Below are positions 20,203 to 28,366 of a stretch of DNA of 64,000 nt, in pieces. Origin of the DNA: Burkholderia sp. TSV86 (GTDB lineage: Bacteria > Pseudomonadota > Gammaproteobacteria > Burkholderiales > Burkholderiaceae); assembly GCF_001522865.1 (NCBI RefSeq), contig NZ_LOWB01000072.1:62001-126000 (forward strand), in the 5' to 3' direction. Below the pieces are notes generated by a model that was not told the DNA's origin, searched no databases, and saw nothing but the letters and a program-made list of their open reading frames with translations. The translations under genes were made by a program, and so were the position numbers. Each line of letters begins with the position of its first letter. Within the stretch, counting starts at the first letter, position 1.

Positions 20203-20733
20203 TCAAATTCCTTGCTCGTAATCGAGGTTGGCGATTTGCACGAGCGACAGGCCCATCTGCTCGTGTAAAAAGCGCACCATGGTCCAGTGCGGTGCTGAGT
20301 GCTTGTCGAATGGACCGAAGGTGTTCCGATAAAGCGGCAGCCACCGCAGCGCTTCCTCGATGACTTGCTCTCGGCTCGGCGATTGCCGATATTCTTCGTA
20401 AGGCAGACTTCGGTGCTCGATGAAGAAGCGGCCTGGTAGACTCGTTTCGCATAACGCGCGGTATTCCCGCGTTTGCAGGATCAGGTAGTGCCAGATTTCG
20501 TCGATCGACTGTTCGACTGGCAGAAACAAGCCGCCTAACTGCTTGGGATAAGCCGATATCAGGTAGAGATAGCGCAGGCACTCGATGACGGCATGTTCGG
20601 CCCGGGATTCGTTCTGCCCACTTTGCCGTGCCGCATATCGAACGACCTCGCGATACAATTTCTCGTCGAGCAGGGAGGTCAGCGCGACGGCGCTTACTGC
20701 TGCGGGCCGGCAAGCCGTTCGGTCTGTGCTCAT
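20203..20733 (-). CDS. Small protein with D-x-x-W-H...H motif, peptide-cassette partner
   Basis: A 176-residue, soluble, helical protein. I do not know its function. The central stretch IDEIWHYLILQTREYRALC followed by GRFFIEH (Asp78, Trp81, His82, Tyr91, Cys95, His107) resembles the short conserved core of glycine-rich-domain-containing (GRDP-like) proteins, where Asp/His residues may bind a metal. Its ATG overlaps the stop of the adenylate-forming enzyme as ATGA (20730-20733), so the two are made together and probably act on the same substrate. The start at 20733 is chosen for this overlap; an in-frame ATG lies 4 codons upstream. It may be an accessory or modifying protein for the peptide encoded upstream. 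Confidence 0.7.
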   Translation of the reverse strand: MSTDRTACRPAAVSAVALTSLLDEKLYREVVRYAARQSGQNESRAEHAVIECLRYLYLISAYPKQLGGLFLPVEQSIDEIWHYLILQTREYRALCETSLPGRFFIEHRSLPYEEYRQSPSREQVIEEALRWLPLYRNTFGPFDKHSAPHWTMVRFLHEQMGLSLVQIANLDYEQGI

Positions 20734-21968
20734 TTCGTTAACCATGCGTATTTCCCTGATTTTCCGATCGCGATGTGCGGACGGTGTTCGATGGAGAGCG
20801 TTAGCCCAGTCGTATCTTCCACTGCCGCACGGAGTGTTGCGATTGCATCGGATGAAATCGGTTCGCCGTCGAAACACGTGTAGATCAGATGCGCGTGGCG
20901 CGCGTCGTCGGTCCGGAGCTGGTACAAGAAGATTTGGGGAGCAGCGGCTGCGATCAGGTCGTCGAAATCTGCCTGCGAAACGATTCGGCGCGGTGCGTGC
21001 AGCATTTCCTTTTCCCGACCACAAAACCGCATGAGCTTCGCTGGGTCCGCCGAACCATCGGTGGTTTGGACGCAGTCGCCCGAGCGGTAACGGATCAGCG
21101 GCATGAAGGGATTGCGGATACTCGACACAATCAGGCTGTAAATCCTGTTGTCGGATTCGAACGGCAGCAATTCCACCTGCATCTTGTCCAGGTAGGGGAC
21201 ATAACAGCCTTCCCGATTGCTGTAGTACAAGTAACCGAGTTCCGTGCTGCCGAACAGGTCGACGATCGGGCACGCGAAGTGGTGCTGCAGGAATCGCCTG
21301 ACGTTGATGGGTGTGTATTCATACGCATGCACGATGCTCGCGGGGGGCGGGAGATGATGTTGCAGCCCAGCCTGGTAGAGCTTCAGCACGAAATGAGCGA
21401 GGTGATAGCTCGAACAGTCGAGATGATAGAGTCCCCGCGGGTGTAAGCGCGATGCCGCCTCGATATCGGTCAGCATCTGCTCCAGATCGTCGATCGTCCA
21501 CTGCGACGGTTCAAGCGTTCGGTTCAGGTACAGCGTGCGTGCGTCGAGCCAGCGCGATTCGATATCGGAGGCACCAGCTGGCGTGCCGCCACGTTTTTTT
21601 GCGTTGGTGCGGATCACATGCTCGGTAGCCAGTACGGTCGTCAGCGAGACGCGCCGGCAGCCTTGCTCCCAGGTGAAACCGATGTCGGGATGTTCGCTCC
21701 AGAGCCGGTAGTAGGAGTTGAGCAGGAAATAGGGTGGACGAATGAGTTGCATCCGCGCGTGATGTGTTCCGGTCGACATGACGAACTCTGCTTCACCGGT
21801 GGCCAGCGCGTTCGCGACGCGCGGCGTCATCCAGTTGTCGGGAAAGTCTCGCGCTATCTCGGGCTTTTCGAGTATCGGAAATGCATTTTTCGCAATCGCT
21901 TGGCGATAAATAGGGATGTCGCGGACATAGTCGAGCATGTCCGCTGGCAACTGCAGATGGCGATGCAT
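20730..21968 (-). CDS. Adenylate-forming enzyme (F390-synthetase-related, PaaK-like)
   Basis: A 412-residue protein of the ANL superfamily, in the short branch near coenzyme F390 synthetase and phenylacetate-CoA ligase. A degenerate phosphate loop STGTHHAR (about residues 65-72), the DLFGSTELGY adenine/Glu motif (about 237-246) and RYRSGD (about 293-298) are present, and a C-terminal AIGKSGKYAW could supply the catalytic Lys, so it looks active. It should activate a carboxylate as acyl-AMP. No carrier protein or CoA pathway is near; the neighbour upstream is a 53-residue repeat peptide, which suggests the peptide or a small acid added to it is the substrate (inference). The ATG at 21968 has a GGGAG site; a TTG at 22022 is the alternative start. 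Confidence 0.78.
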   Translation of the reverse strand: MHRHLQLPADMLDYVRDIPIYRQAIAKNAFPILEKPEIARDFPDNWMTPRVANALATGEAEFVMSTGTHHARMQLIRPPYFLLNSYYRLWSEHPDIGFTWEQGCRRVSLTTVLATEHVIRTNAKKRGGTPAGASDIESRWLDARTLYLNRTLEPSQWTIDDLEQMLTDIEAASRLHPRGLYHLDCSSYHLAHFVLKLYQAGLQHHLPPPASIVHAYEYTPINVRRFLQHHFACPIVDLFGSTELGYLYYSNREGCYVPYLDKMQVELLPFESDNRIYSLIVSSIRNPFMPLIRYRSGDCVQTTDGSADPAKLMRFCGREKEMLHAPRRIVSQADFDDLIAAAAPQIFLYQLRTDDARHAHLIYTCFDGEPISSDAIATLRAAVEDTTGLTLSIEHRPHIAIGKSGKYAWLTK

Positions 21969-22033
21969 CAGTGGCTCCCACGAAGAAGAAAGACGGCTTA
22001 GCCCCGCGAAGTCCGGGAGCAACGCGATGACAC

Positions 22034-22065
22034 AAGCCGGCAGATCGTGGGCGACCTGCCGGCTT
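22034..22065 (-). promoter_or_regulatory. Stem-loop between the peptide gene and the enzyme genes
   Basis: A perfect 10-bp stem (22034-22043 with 22056-22065), 20 bases after the peptide stop, with no T-run on the minus strand. In peptide operons such hairpins stabilise the short precursor transcript or reduce read-through so that precursor exceeds enzyme. That role is inferred here. Confidence 0.6.
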
Positions 22066-22084
22066 GCTCAGTGCTCAGGAAGCG

Positions 22085-22246
22085 TTAGCTGATGCAGCCC
22101 GGCTTGGCTGCGGGTTGGGAAATACAACCTTGCTTGGCAACGGAGATGCAGCCGTTCTTCGCGTCGGAGATGCAGCCGGCTGAATTGGCCGCAACCCATT
22201 TGTTCCAGTTGGCATCCTGAGCGAGCTGCTTGATCAGTTTGTCCAT
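22085..22246 (-). CDS. Candidate RiPP precursor peptide with four GCIS repeats
   Basis: A 53-residue peptide. The first 21 residues (MDKLIKQLAQ then DANWNKWVAAN) form a charged, probably helical leader-like part with two Trp. The rest contains Gly-Cys-Ile-Ser four times, at residues 24-27, 32-35, 40-43 and 50-53, separated by short Ala/Lys/Asp/Gln linkers (8, 8 and 10 residue periods); the last repeat is the exact C-terminus. These are the only four cysteines. An AGGAG site lies about 11 bases before the ATG at 22246; an upstream in-frame ATG would add 17 unrelated residues. It is the first gene of a minus-strand cassette with an adenylate-forming enzyme, a small motif protein and an exporter. 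I recognise no described precursor family. The product could instead be an unmodified Cys-rich peptide. Confidence 0.72.
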   Translation of the reverse strand: MDKLIKQLAQDANWNKWVAANSAGCISDAKNGCISVAKQGCISQPAAKPGCIS

Positions 22247-22442
22247 ATGCGAACAACTCCTGTTATGTAAATGAAAGGAGTGTGTTAGTAATGGCAAAAA
22301 ATGTGTAGTTCATTTTTTTTTGATAGGTGAAAACCCTAGCTCCATCGACTTTGTTTAGCAGGGGAGGAGCCCAATGGGGCGCTTCGACGATTGCGATGAG
22401 AGGTGGCGCCGCTTGTTCGGATGTTGATGGCGGTGCAGAACC

Positions 22443-22885
22443 GTGCTTAAACGGCGGCGCAATGTTGAGCAATCCAGACGCATTAACCAGCGCTCACGTT
22501 CGGTATCGAATCTAATCAGCCGCGCGATTGGCGTCAGCGTCGGCGCTATCTCGACATACGCCGCGCGTGTCAGCGCGGCGGCACTCGATTGCGCTGCCAT
22601 CGAACCGCTCGCCGACGACGAACTCGAGATCAGGTTGGACTTGCCAGCGGAGACGACAGCCCCGACTCGGCGAATCGAACCGGACTACGCGGCAATGCAC
22701 CGGGATTTGCGTCGCAAGGGCGTGACGTTACAACTGCTCTGGGAAGAATACGTCGACGCCCACTCCGGCCAGCACACCTATCGCTATACGCAATTCTGTC
22801 AGCGATATAACACTGGGCCGCCGCGCTGAAGCGCTCGATGCGTCAGCAACACCGCGCCGGCGAGAAGCTGTCCGCCGACTGTTGG
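22443..22885 (+). pseudogene. IS21-family IstA fragment, frameshifted
   Basis: The frame 22443-22829 matches the N-terminal third of IstA, with the stretch MHRDLRRKGVTLQLLWEEY and a QFCQRY tail. The sequence then continues in another frame as LKRSMRQQHRAGEKLSAD, the normal IstA continuation, so one base is lost or gained near 22,810. It ends abruptly near 22,885. No IstB is present. Confidence 0.75.
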
Positions 22886-22937
22886 TGATCACCGAATCTT
22901 GACCCCGGTGGGGATGCGGCCATTTTCTTGGACTGAT

Positions 22938-23189
22938 TTACGTCGTTAATCCGAGGCTTTCACGGTACTCAATGGGGCTGAGATAGCCAAGGGAGCCCTT
23001 GATCCGTTTTTCGTTGTACCAGCGAATATAGGCGTTCAGTGCTTCAACGAACTCCGCGATGGTCGTCGAACGCCAGTTCCCTGGATAGAACATCTCGGTC
23101 TTCAGCCTGCCGAAGAATCCCTCACTGGCTGCGTTGTCTGGTGAGCAGGCTTTACGCGATATGGATCGGATCAGTTTAACCCTAACCAA
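22938..23189 (-). pseudogene. IS3-family (IS150-like) OrfB C-terminal fragment
   Basis: The last 75 or so residues of an IS3 OrfB: SRKACSPDNAASEGFFGRLK with the catalytic Glu, then IRWYNEKRIKGSLGYLSPIE and YRESLGL. The upstream catalytic domain is missing; the fragment starts inside unrelated DNA near 23,165. The gap 22886-22937 probably contains the IS end. Confidence 0.78.
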
Positions 23190-23542
23190 AATGAGCGTTC
23201 ACGAAAAATTGCTGGAATGTTGGCCCGGGGGATATAAATCCCTTTCAAATAAATAACGCAATCAATCAGTTGAATATCCTTGAATTCCAATTCGGGCTCA
23301 CTATAGTGATTACGGTTCGAGACGGAAATAGTTCGGCTAAATGGGATAGGGGACTGGACCCGGTTGAATGTGTGTGCCGAGCCGCGTCGCCAGGACGAGT
23401 TCGGCATACGGGGCGCGGGGCACAAGCGGAAGCGTATTGAATGGGCAAGGAATTTAATGGGTATTTCTCTGTAAATTTTAAGAAAATTACCCCTGATGCT
23501 GCATGACGCGAGGGCGTGGGGTATTCATTCTGGGGGATTAGT
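23190..23542. other. Gene-free stretch upstream of the HAF-repeat gene
   Basis: About 350 bases, visibly richer in A+T than the core chromosome. A TTGAAT...TATAGT pair with a 16-base spacer (23280-23307) could be a sigma-70 promoter for the gene at 23543, though it is 235 bases from the start codon. The minus-strand 84-codon frame here has no recognisable features. Confidence 0.4.
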
Positions 23543-24781
23543 ATGCGCAAGCGTGTGATGGTGGTCGTGGCAGCGTTGACTGCGGCCGGCGGCACCGGTT
23601 CGCCGATGGCATGGGCATGGACAGACGAAACGCCGTCGTCAGCAAGCCAATGCAGCCCAGTGGATATCAACGATGCCGGGGTGGGCGCCGAGAATTGCTT
23701 GGTGGGCAACGCGCGGATCGCATTCAAGACCCAATTGTCCGGCGGATCGACCCCACTGTCCCCGCTGTTATCCACCCCGGGTGGGGCGCCATGTTTAGCC
23801 GGCGCGATCAACAACGCGGTGGTGGGACAGGAGACCATCATTGGGGCGTGTGCGGACGGGAATAATGTGCCGCAAGGCGTGATGTGGGCGCATGGCGCCA
23901 CTACGCCCACACAACTGCAGCCTGCCACCACGCTGCTCGGTCTGATTAGACTTGGCGTGTCGACGACCGCGGCCGCTGTCAACGATGCAGGGGTGGTTAT
24001 CGGCCTGAGCACGGATGCCAATGGCACGGATGCGCCCACGTATTGGTCGGGGAGTGGGGTAGCGACCTTGCTGGCGCCCCCCTTGTTGGGATCGTCGGCT
24101 AACTGCGAACCGGCGTCGATCAACAATGTTTCCAGTCCGTCGGTGGTGGGGAATTGTCCGGGGGGCGGAGGCAAGAACAATCCGGTGTTATGGACAACCC
24201 TGTCATCCGGATATCAGACGCTGCCGATTCCGTCAGGCGCCAGTTATTGCAGTGCCAGGCACATTAATGCCGCCGGTCAAATTTTAGGCGAATGCGTCTA
24301 CGGGACGGACCGCTACCAGGCGGTTCAATGGGGCACGGGTGGGACCGGACCGGCCGTATTGCAGACGGTCAATGGGAAGGTGGCGCCCCGGACTCAGGTG
24401 GCGGCGCAGAATGACGCGGGCGTGGTAGCGGTGAACTATCTGGCGGTGGGTAGCCAGAACGGTTTCAAGGAGCCGGCGGTGTGGAATCCGGCGAGTGGAA
24501 ATACCAATGCGAGTGCCATCAGCCTACCGGCCGGGGCCGTGAAGGGAAGCGTGGGTGGGATTGGGAACAACGGCAAGCTGGTGGGGAATTTCGAAACGGC
24601 GTCAGGCGGTGTGCATCCCTTTCATGTGGAGCCGAACGGTGTGGTGGCCGTGGACGATGGGGATCCGGCGGGTGGATCGAATGCGGGGGTGATGGCGCTG
24701 TCGCGAGGTGGGGTGAACGAGTCAGTGACAGCGGAAGACTCGTCACAACATGCGCACGCGGAAGCGCAACCGATCCCCTGA
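23543..24781 (+). CDS. Secreted HAF-repeat protein
   Basis: A 412-residue protein starting at the ATG with a GGGGGA site (MRKRVMVVVAALTAAGGTG, signal peptide, probable cut after AMAWA). The mature part is about seven divergent repeats of 45-55 residues, each opening with a version of I/V-N-D/N/A-A-G-x-V-x-G and closing with an aromatic W (for example VNDAGVVIGL...APTYW, INAAGQILGE...QAVQW). This is the HAF-type extracellular repeat, likely to fold as a beta-propeller. It has pairs of Cys near repeat starts. Function unknown; probably periplasmic or secreted. It lies alone between IS remnants, upstream of the Tc locus but on the other strand. Confidence 0.75.
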   Translation: MRKRVMVVVAALTAAGGTGSPMAWAWTDETPSSASQCSPVDINDAGVGAENCLVGNARIAFKTQLSGGSTPLSPLLSTPGGAPCLAGAINNAVVGQETIIGACADGNNVPQGVMWAHGATTPTQLQPATTLLGLIRLGVSTTAAAVNDAGVVIGLSTDANGTDAPTYWSGSGVATLLAPPLLGSSANCEPASINNVSSPSVVGNCPGGGGKNNPVLWTTLSSGYQTLPIPSGASYCSARHINAAGQILGECVYGTDRYQAVQWGTGGTGPAVLQTVNGKVAPRTQVAAQNDAGVVAVNYLAVGSQNGFKEPAVWNPASGNTNASAISLPAGAVKGSVGGIGNNGKLVGNFETASGGVHPFHVEPNGVVAVDDGDPAGGSNAGVMALSRGGVNESVTAEDSSQHAHAEAQPIP

Positions 24782-24974
24782 CCCCCCCCAAGGGAAAGGC
24801 CAGGGCGCGAAGTCGTGATCGTGATGAACCGCATGGCGGATCTTGTTCGTCTGCAATTCTTTCGTATCTCCTGAAATCCTGCTTCCGCGAGCCACACCGT
24901 CTTCATGCATGATTTATGCAGTAACGCCGTGGTGGATCATTAAGATTTATTCTTATCAGGCAACTTTATAAACT

Positions 24975-25343
24975 ATGGAAATAAAGATGATTGCTATAGA
25001 TGAAAGAAAGATAGCGCACTGGAATATGACGGAACACATTCGCGAATGGTTGGTTGCGCTCGCATGGTGTCTGTGCCTAAGTGCTTTTTTTACCATTTCG
25101 ACAAGTGCAGTGGCTGAGAGAGTTTGTGCAAATTTAGGATTGGATAATCGCCCGGCAACCAACAAAGGATTTAAAGGATTTTGGGAGTGTGGAATCATGG
25201 GTAAATGCGGGGCTAAATATACGTGTTGGGAAAAATCTGCGAATCGTGGATCTGATATAATGACTTACCCTATCATTTTCCAACTCGATGAAGAAGCGAT
25301 CTCCCAACGAGCTGACTATAATCATATTATTCTAACTCAATGA
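24975..25343 (+). CDS. Small Cys-rich exported protein, C-terminus overrun by IS DNA
   Basis: A 122-codon open frame in AT-rich DNA. A hydrophobic segment WLVALAWCLCLSAFFTIS ending ...SAVA could be a signal peptide if translation starts at 25026 (MTEHIREW) rather than 24975; no ribosome site decides. The mature part has closely spaced cysteines (CANLGL, WECGIMGKCG, YTCWEK). The last 25 or so codons lie in sequence that resembles the start of the IS3 OrfA found just downstream, so the native C-terminus is probably lost. I do not recognise the family; the cysteine pattern suggests a small toxin-like or inhibitor-like secreted protein, without proof. Confidence 0.45.
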   Translation: MEIKMIAIDERKIAHWNMTEHIREWLVALAWCLCLSAFFTISTSAVAERVCANLGLDNRPATNKGFKGFWECGIMGKCGAKYTCWEKSANRGSDIMTYPIIFQLDEEAISQRADYNHIILTQ

Positions 25344-25735
25344 AGAAGCGATTTGCCGACGAGCAGATCATTCGCATCTCGCGCGAGGTCGAGATGCCGG
25401 AATGAGCCGGTGAAGGATCTATGTAAGCGGCACAACATTTCGGAATAGACATTCTATCGTTGGCGCAACAAGTTCAGCGCGGCGGCATGGACGTGGCGGA
25501 CGCACGTCGGCTCAAGGAACTGGAATCAGAGAACGATCGGCTTAAACGCCTGATCGCCGAGCAGATGCTGGTAATCGATGGCCTGAAGGGGTTTAGCCGA
25601 AAAAAATGATCACCCCGACGGGCCGACGCGAGGCGCTGGAAGTCCTGCTCGGCGGGGGCTCTCGCAACGCAAGGCATGTCGCTGCCTGGGCTGAGCCGCC
25701 GAGTGGTGTTGAAGTTCGTAGATCCTGTTAACGTA
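25338..25735 (+). mobile_element. IS3-family remnant (OrfA and start of OrfB, frameshifted)
   Basis: Reads MKKRFADEQIIRISREVEMP, then after stops and a frameshift KDLCKRHNIS, YRWRNKFS and GMDVADARRLKELESENDRL: an IS3 OrfA with its leucine-zipper region. An OrfB start follows (ITPTGRREALEVLL) and dies within 40 codons. A partial second copy of the OrfA start lies about 52 bases upstream (25286-25310). Confidence 0.75.
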
Positions 25736-25867
25736 ACCGCCGATAGTTCCTGAGCAAGCTTGTCTCTCGATAGCGGCTAATCGCACGCAGCGCAGCCTCG
25801 AAATGACCTGCCCGGCGAAAAATCGAAGCAGGAACGGTATCGAGGAGCGTGGAGCCTGTCAGAATTT

Positions 25868-25924
25868 TAGTGTGACGAGGTCATGAGACGATAACTGCTC
25901 TTCCGTAAACTTGATTGTCTTCAT
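25868..25924 (-). pseudogene. Tiny transposase OrfA start remnant
   Basis: The minus strand reads MKTIKFTEEQLSSHD and stops; only the first 15-20 codons of an IS3-like OrfA remain. Confidence 0.35.
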
Positions 25925-25956
25925 GGCATGATGTGTCCAGTCGGACACATCATGCC
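25925..25956. repeat. Perfect 14-bp inverted repeat
   Basis: GGCATGATGTGTCC and its exact complement around the 4-base spacer AGTC, 75 bases from the end of the Tc locus. It may terminate transcription coming from the Tc genes (minus strand) or be an IS end; no T-run follows on either side. Confidence 0.6.
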
Positions 25957-26032
25957 GAATTTCTCTACTTTTGAACCGGACTATTTCTTGGGGCAGGGTC
26001 AGTATCAGCAGGTTCGGATTATCTCTGTCTAA

Positions 26033-28366
26033 CTAAACAGTGAGCTTATTTTTGTTTTCAAACCAATGATTGGCCTTGACATTCCCTGGAATTTTTATCT
26101 CCAAGGGGCCCTTGAATTTTTCATCAAGTGCCTGGAGAATTTCCTTTCCTCCCATTTTTTTAATAAATAATGGAGGAAGGTTGAGTTTTTTGAGAATAAT
26201 CGACTTCAGGTCGGAAAGTTTGCCTTTTACGGCAGAAGCTTTGCTCAAATCCTTTACGGCTATTAAATCCTGTGATGCGAAAAAATCTACATTTTCAAGT
26301 CCGAGCGATTCGAGTTCTTCAATATTTTCCACGTCGATCTCTGCATAGTGCGTTCTATCTGATAAAAATCCACGCTTAGGCACTTCTCCTTTAATTGAAA
26401 GAAGAAAGAATGTGAAAAATGTATTTCCAAGCCTCTCCCAGTCATCTCTGTTTGTATTGCTTCCGGATGCTCTTGAGTTATCTTCCTTTATGTTTTTGGC
26501 AGTCAGGTGGAAATTTGAGGCGATCTCATCGAATTTAGATGCTCCGGGCTCAAATTTTGTGTAATGTCTAATTGTGAATTTTATGTCCTTTGCTGCATTT
26601 AATATATTTTCGTTCGCCATATCTTGTTCGAATTTTATCAATCCGCCTGTTACGCGCTCCATTATCTCAAATGGAAGGTTTCTGTCGTGGGGGTCATAGG
26701 AGTCCCTGTATTGCTTCAAAAGCTCGTCCTTCGTTGTTGGCGCCAGGCCGGCGGCGTCAACCAACTTAGTTGGATTATTCATGACCATCCGATAGAGGTT
26801 AAGGCCATCTACCGTACCGGCCGGGTCGGGGTTGAGCCATCGTCCGATCCACGGCTGGTAGGCGCGCCAGCCGTAGTCGTATAGGCCGGTTGCATCGCGC
26901 TCCTTGCCCGAGTAGCGGACGTATTTCATGTCCGCCTCCACTTGACTGCACGCGGTCCACACCGCAGTTCCACCATACGGGTAGTACTCTTCCCGGCTGA
27001 TCAGGTTCGCCAGCTCATCCAACTCCAGCCCGATCGAGTTGATCAGATCGCCGATGCCATAGCGCGTCGTGCCGTTCGCGATGCCCGGCGGTTGGCCAGT
27101 TTCCCAGTGCAAGGTTCGCGCGCTTAAACGGCTAGCGTCGACTTTGACTTCCTGTAGCGCCGCGACAACTTTCACGGCTTGCCCGTCGTCATTCATCGTT
27201 ATCCGCAACGTCAGCCCAGGAAGGTAGATCACTTCCGATGTGCGGATCGTGCCCGACGTCCGCAGGGTTGCCTGCTTGCGCACCCGCATCCCGTCCGCGC
27301 CGTATTGGTATGTCTCGCGGTCCGGCTGGCTGGGGCGTGGAACCAGCGTGACACCCGAGAGCCGGTTGCGATCGTTCCAGTTCAGCGGCTGCAGCCGATC
27401 CGGCAGCAACATGCGCTGGTTACCCGACGCATCGAACCATGACCCGTCGTCAACACCAGCCGGGGTGAGGGTGCCGGTGGCATTTTGCTGGAGCGCATGG
27501 TTGCTACGGTCGGATACGACGATCTCTTGCGTGTAGTTCACCGCGCCCCGATGTTGGATTCGCGTCAGATTCCCGCCTCGGTCGTAGGTGTAGGCGCGGG
27601 TGGCCGTCACACGACCTAGTGCATCGAACAGCACTTCGTGTACGTTTGCATTCAGATCCACGATATGTTCAGGCATCAGAAAACGATAGTCGTGGCTGGC
27701 GGTGGTTTGATTGCCGACGGTGTCTGTCGTCTTCGTCAATACACAGGTGTACTCGTCGTATTCATATCTCACGAACCCAGTCAGCAAGCTTGTCCGCTGG
27801 CGTTTCGGACGATAGAACCCGGACGCGTTTCGATATTCGGTGTATCCGCGCGGTGCGATCCAGACTTGTGGTTCTGCCTCGTGATTGGGCGGCAGCAGGC
27901 GATCAGCCAGCCGATAGCCGGCGTTGATGAGCTGCGCGTCGCGCGCCGATTCAGTCAGCACGCCATCGAACGCATCGAGCGCCGGGGCGTCGAATTCGGC
28001 CGTCTCGATGTGATCGACGAGCGCTGTCAGGCCAGCCTGCGCTTCCGTATAGACTGTCAGCTGCTGCCCTGCGTAGGTGCGCGGCTGGGCTGCATCCAGC
28101 AAACCGCCCGCCTGCGTCAGCACCTCGAAATTGACTCCTCCTGGAGGCACCCGTTGCGCCCCGTAGGTCAGCACATTCCTACGCTGCCGGTAAGGAAGTC
28201 CTAGTCGCCATGCGTGCGCCGCGTCGAGATCGATGAACTGGCTCCGCGTCTCGTTCAAGATCAGGTTGCCTTGCTGGTCGTCGTAGCTGCTTGGCCAACT
28301 GGTGGCGGGCAGCGTGTCTGGATACGGATTGCGCTGTGGTTTCGGGCGACGCGGATAGTGGATAGC
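26033..28366 (-). pseudogene. TcB C-terminal part fused to TcC, with toxin tip
   Basis: The open frame runs 26033-28450, but only codons from about 28366 on match the family. Residues about 29-285 are the end of a TcB protein (RNPYPDTLPATSWPSSYD, WRLGLPYRQR, DYRFLMPEHIVD). At about residue 285 (near 27,595) it passes in frame into the middle of a TcC/RHS core (AYTYDRGGNLTRIQHRGA), skipping the TcB end and the TcC start. The RHS core closes with YSGKERDATGLYDYGWR and the self-cleaving DPAGTVDGLNLYRMVMNNP (about 542-560). The last 236 residues are a separate AT-rich hypervariable tip with FTIRHYTKF and an HYAEID stretch, unrecognised. In Tc toxins, TcB and TcC form the cocoon that stores this tip for injection. 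Confidence 0.8.

Noticed and set aside
20730..22246. Reading the peptide cassette as a lanthipeptide or lasso cluster
   Set aside because: No dehydratase/cyclase, B1/B2 protease or lasso cyclase is present; Ser and Cys in the repeats alone do not justify it.
22276..22307. AAAGGAG followed by a five-codon plus-strand frame (MAKNV) upstream of the peptide gene
   Set aside because: Too short, opposite strand to the cassette, and no conservation can be judged.
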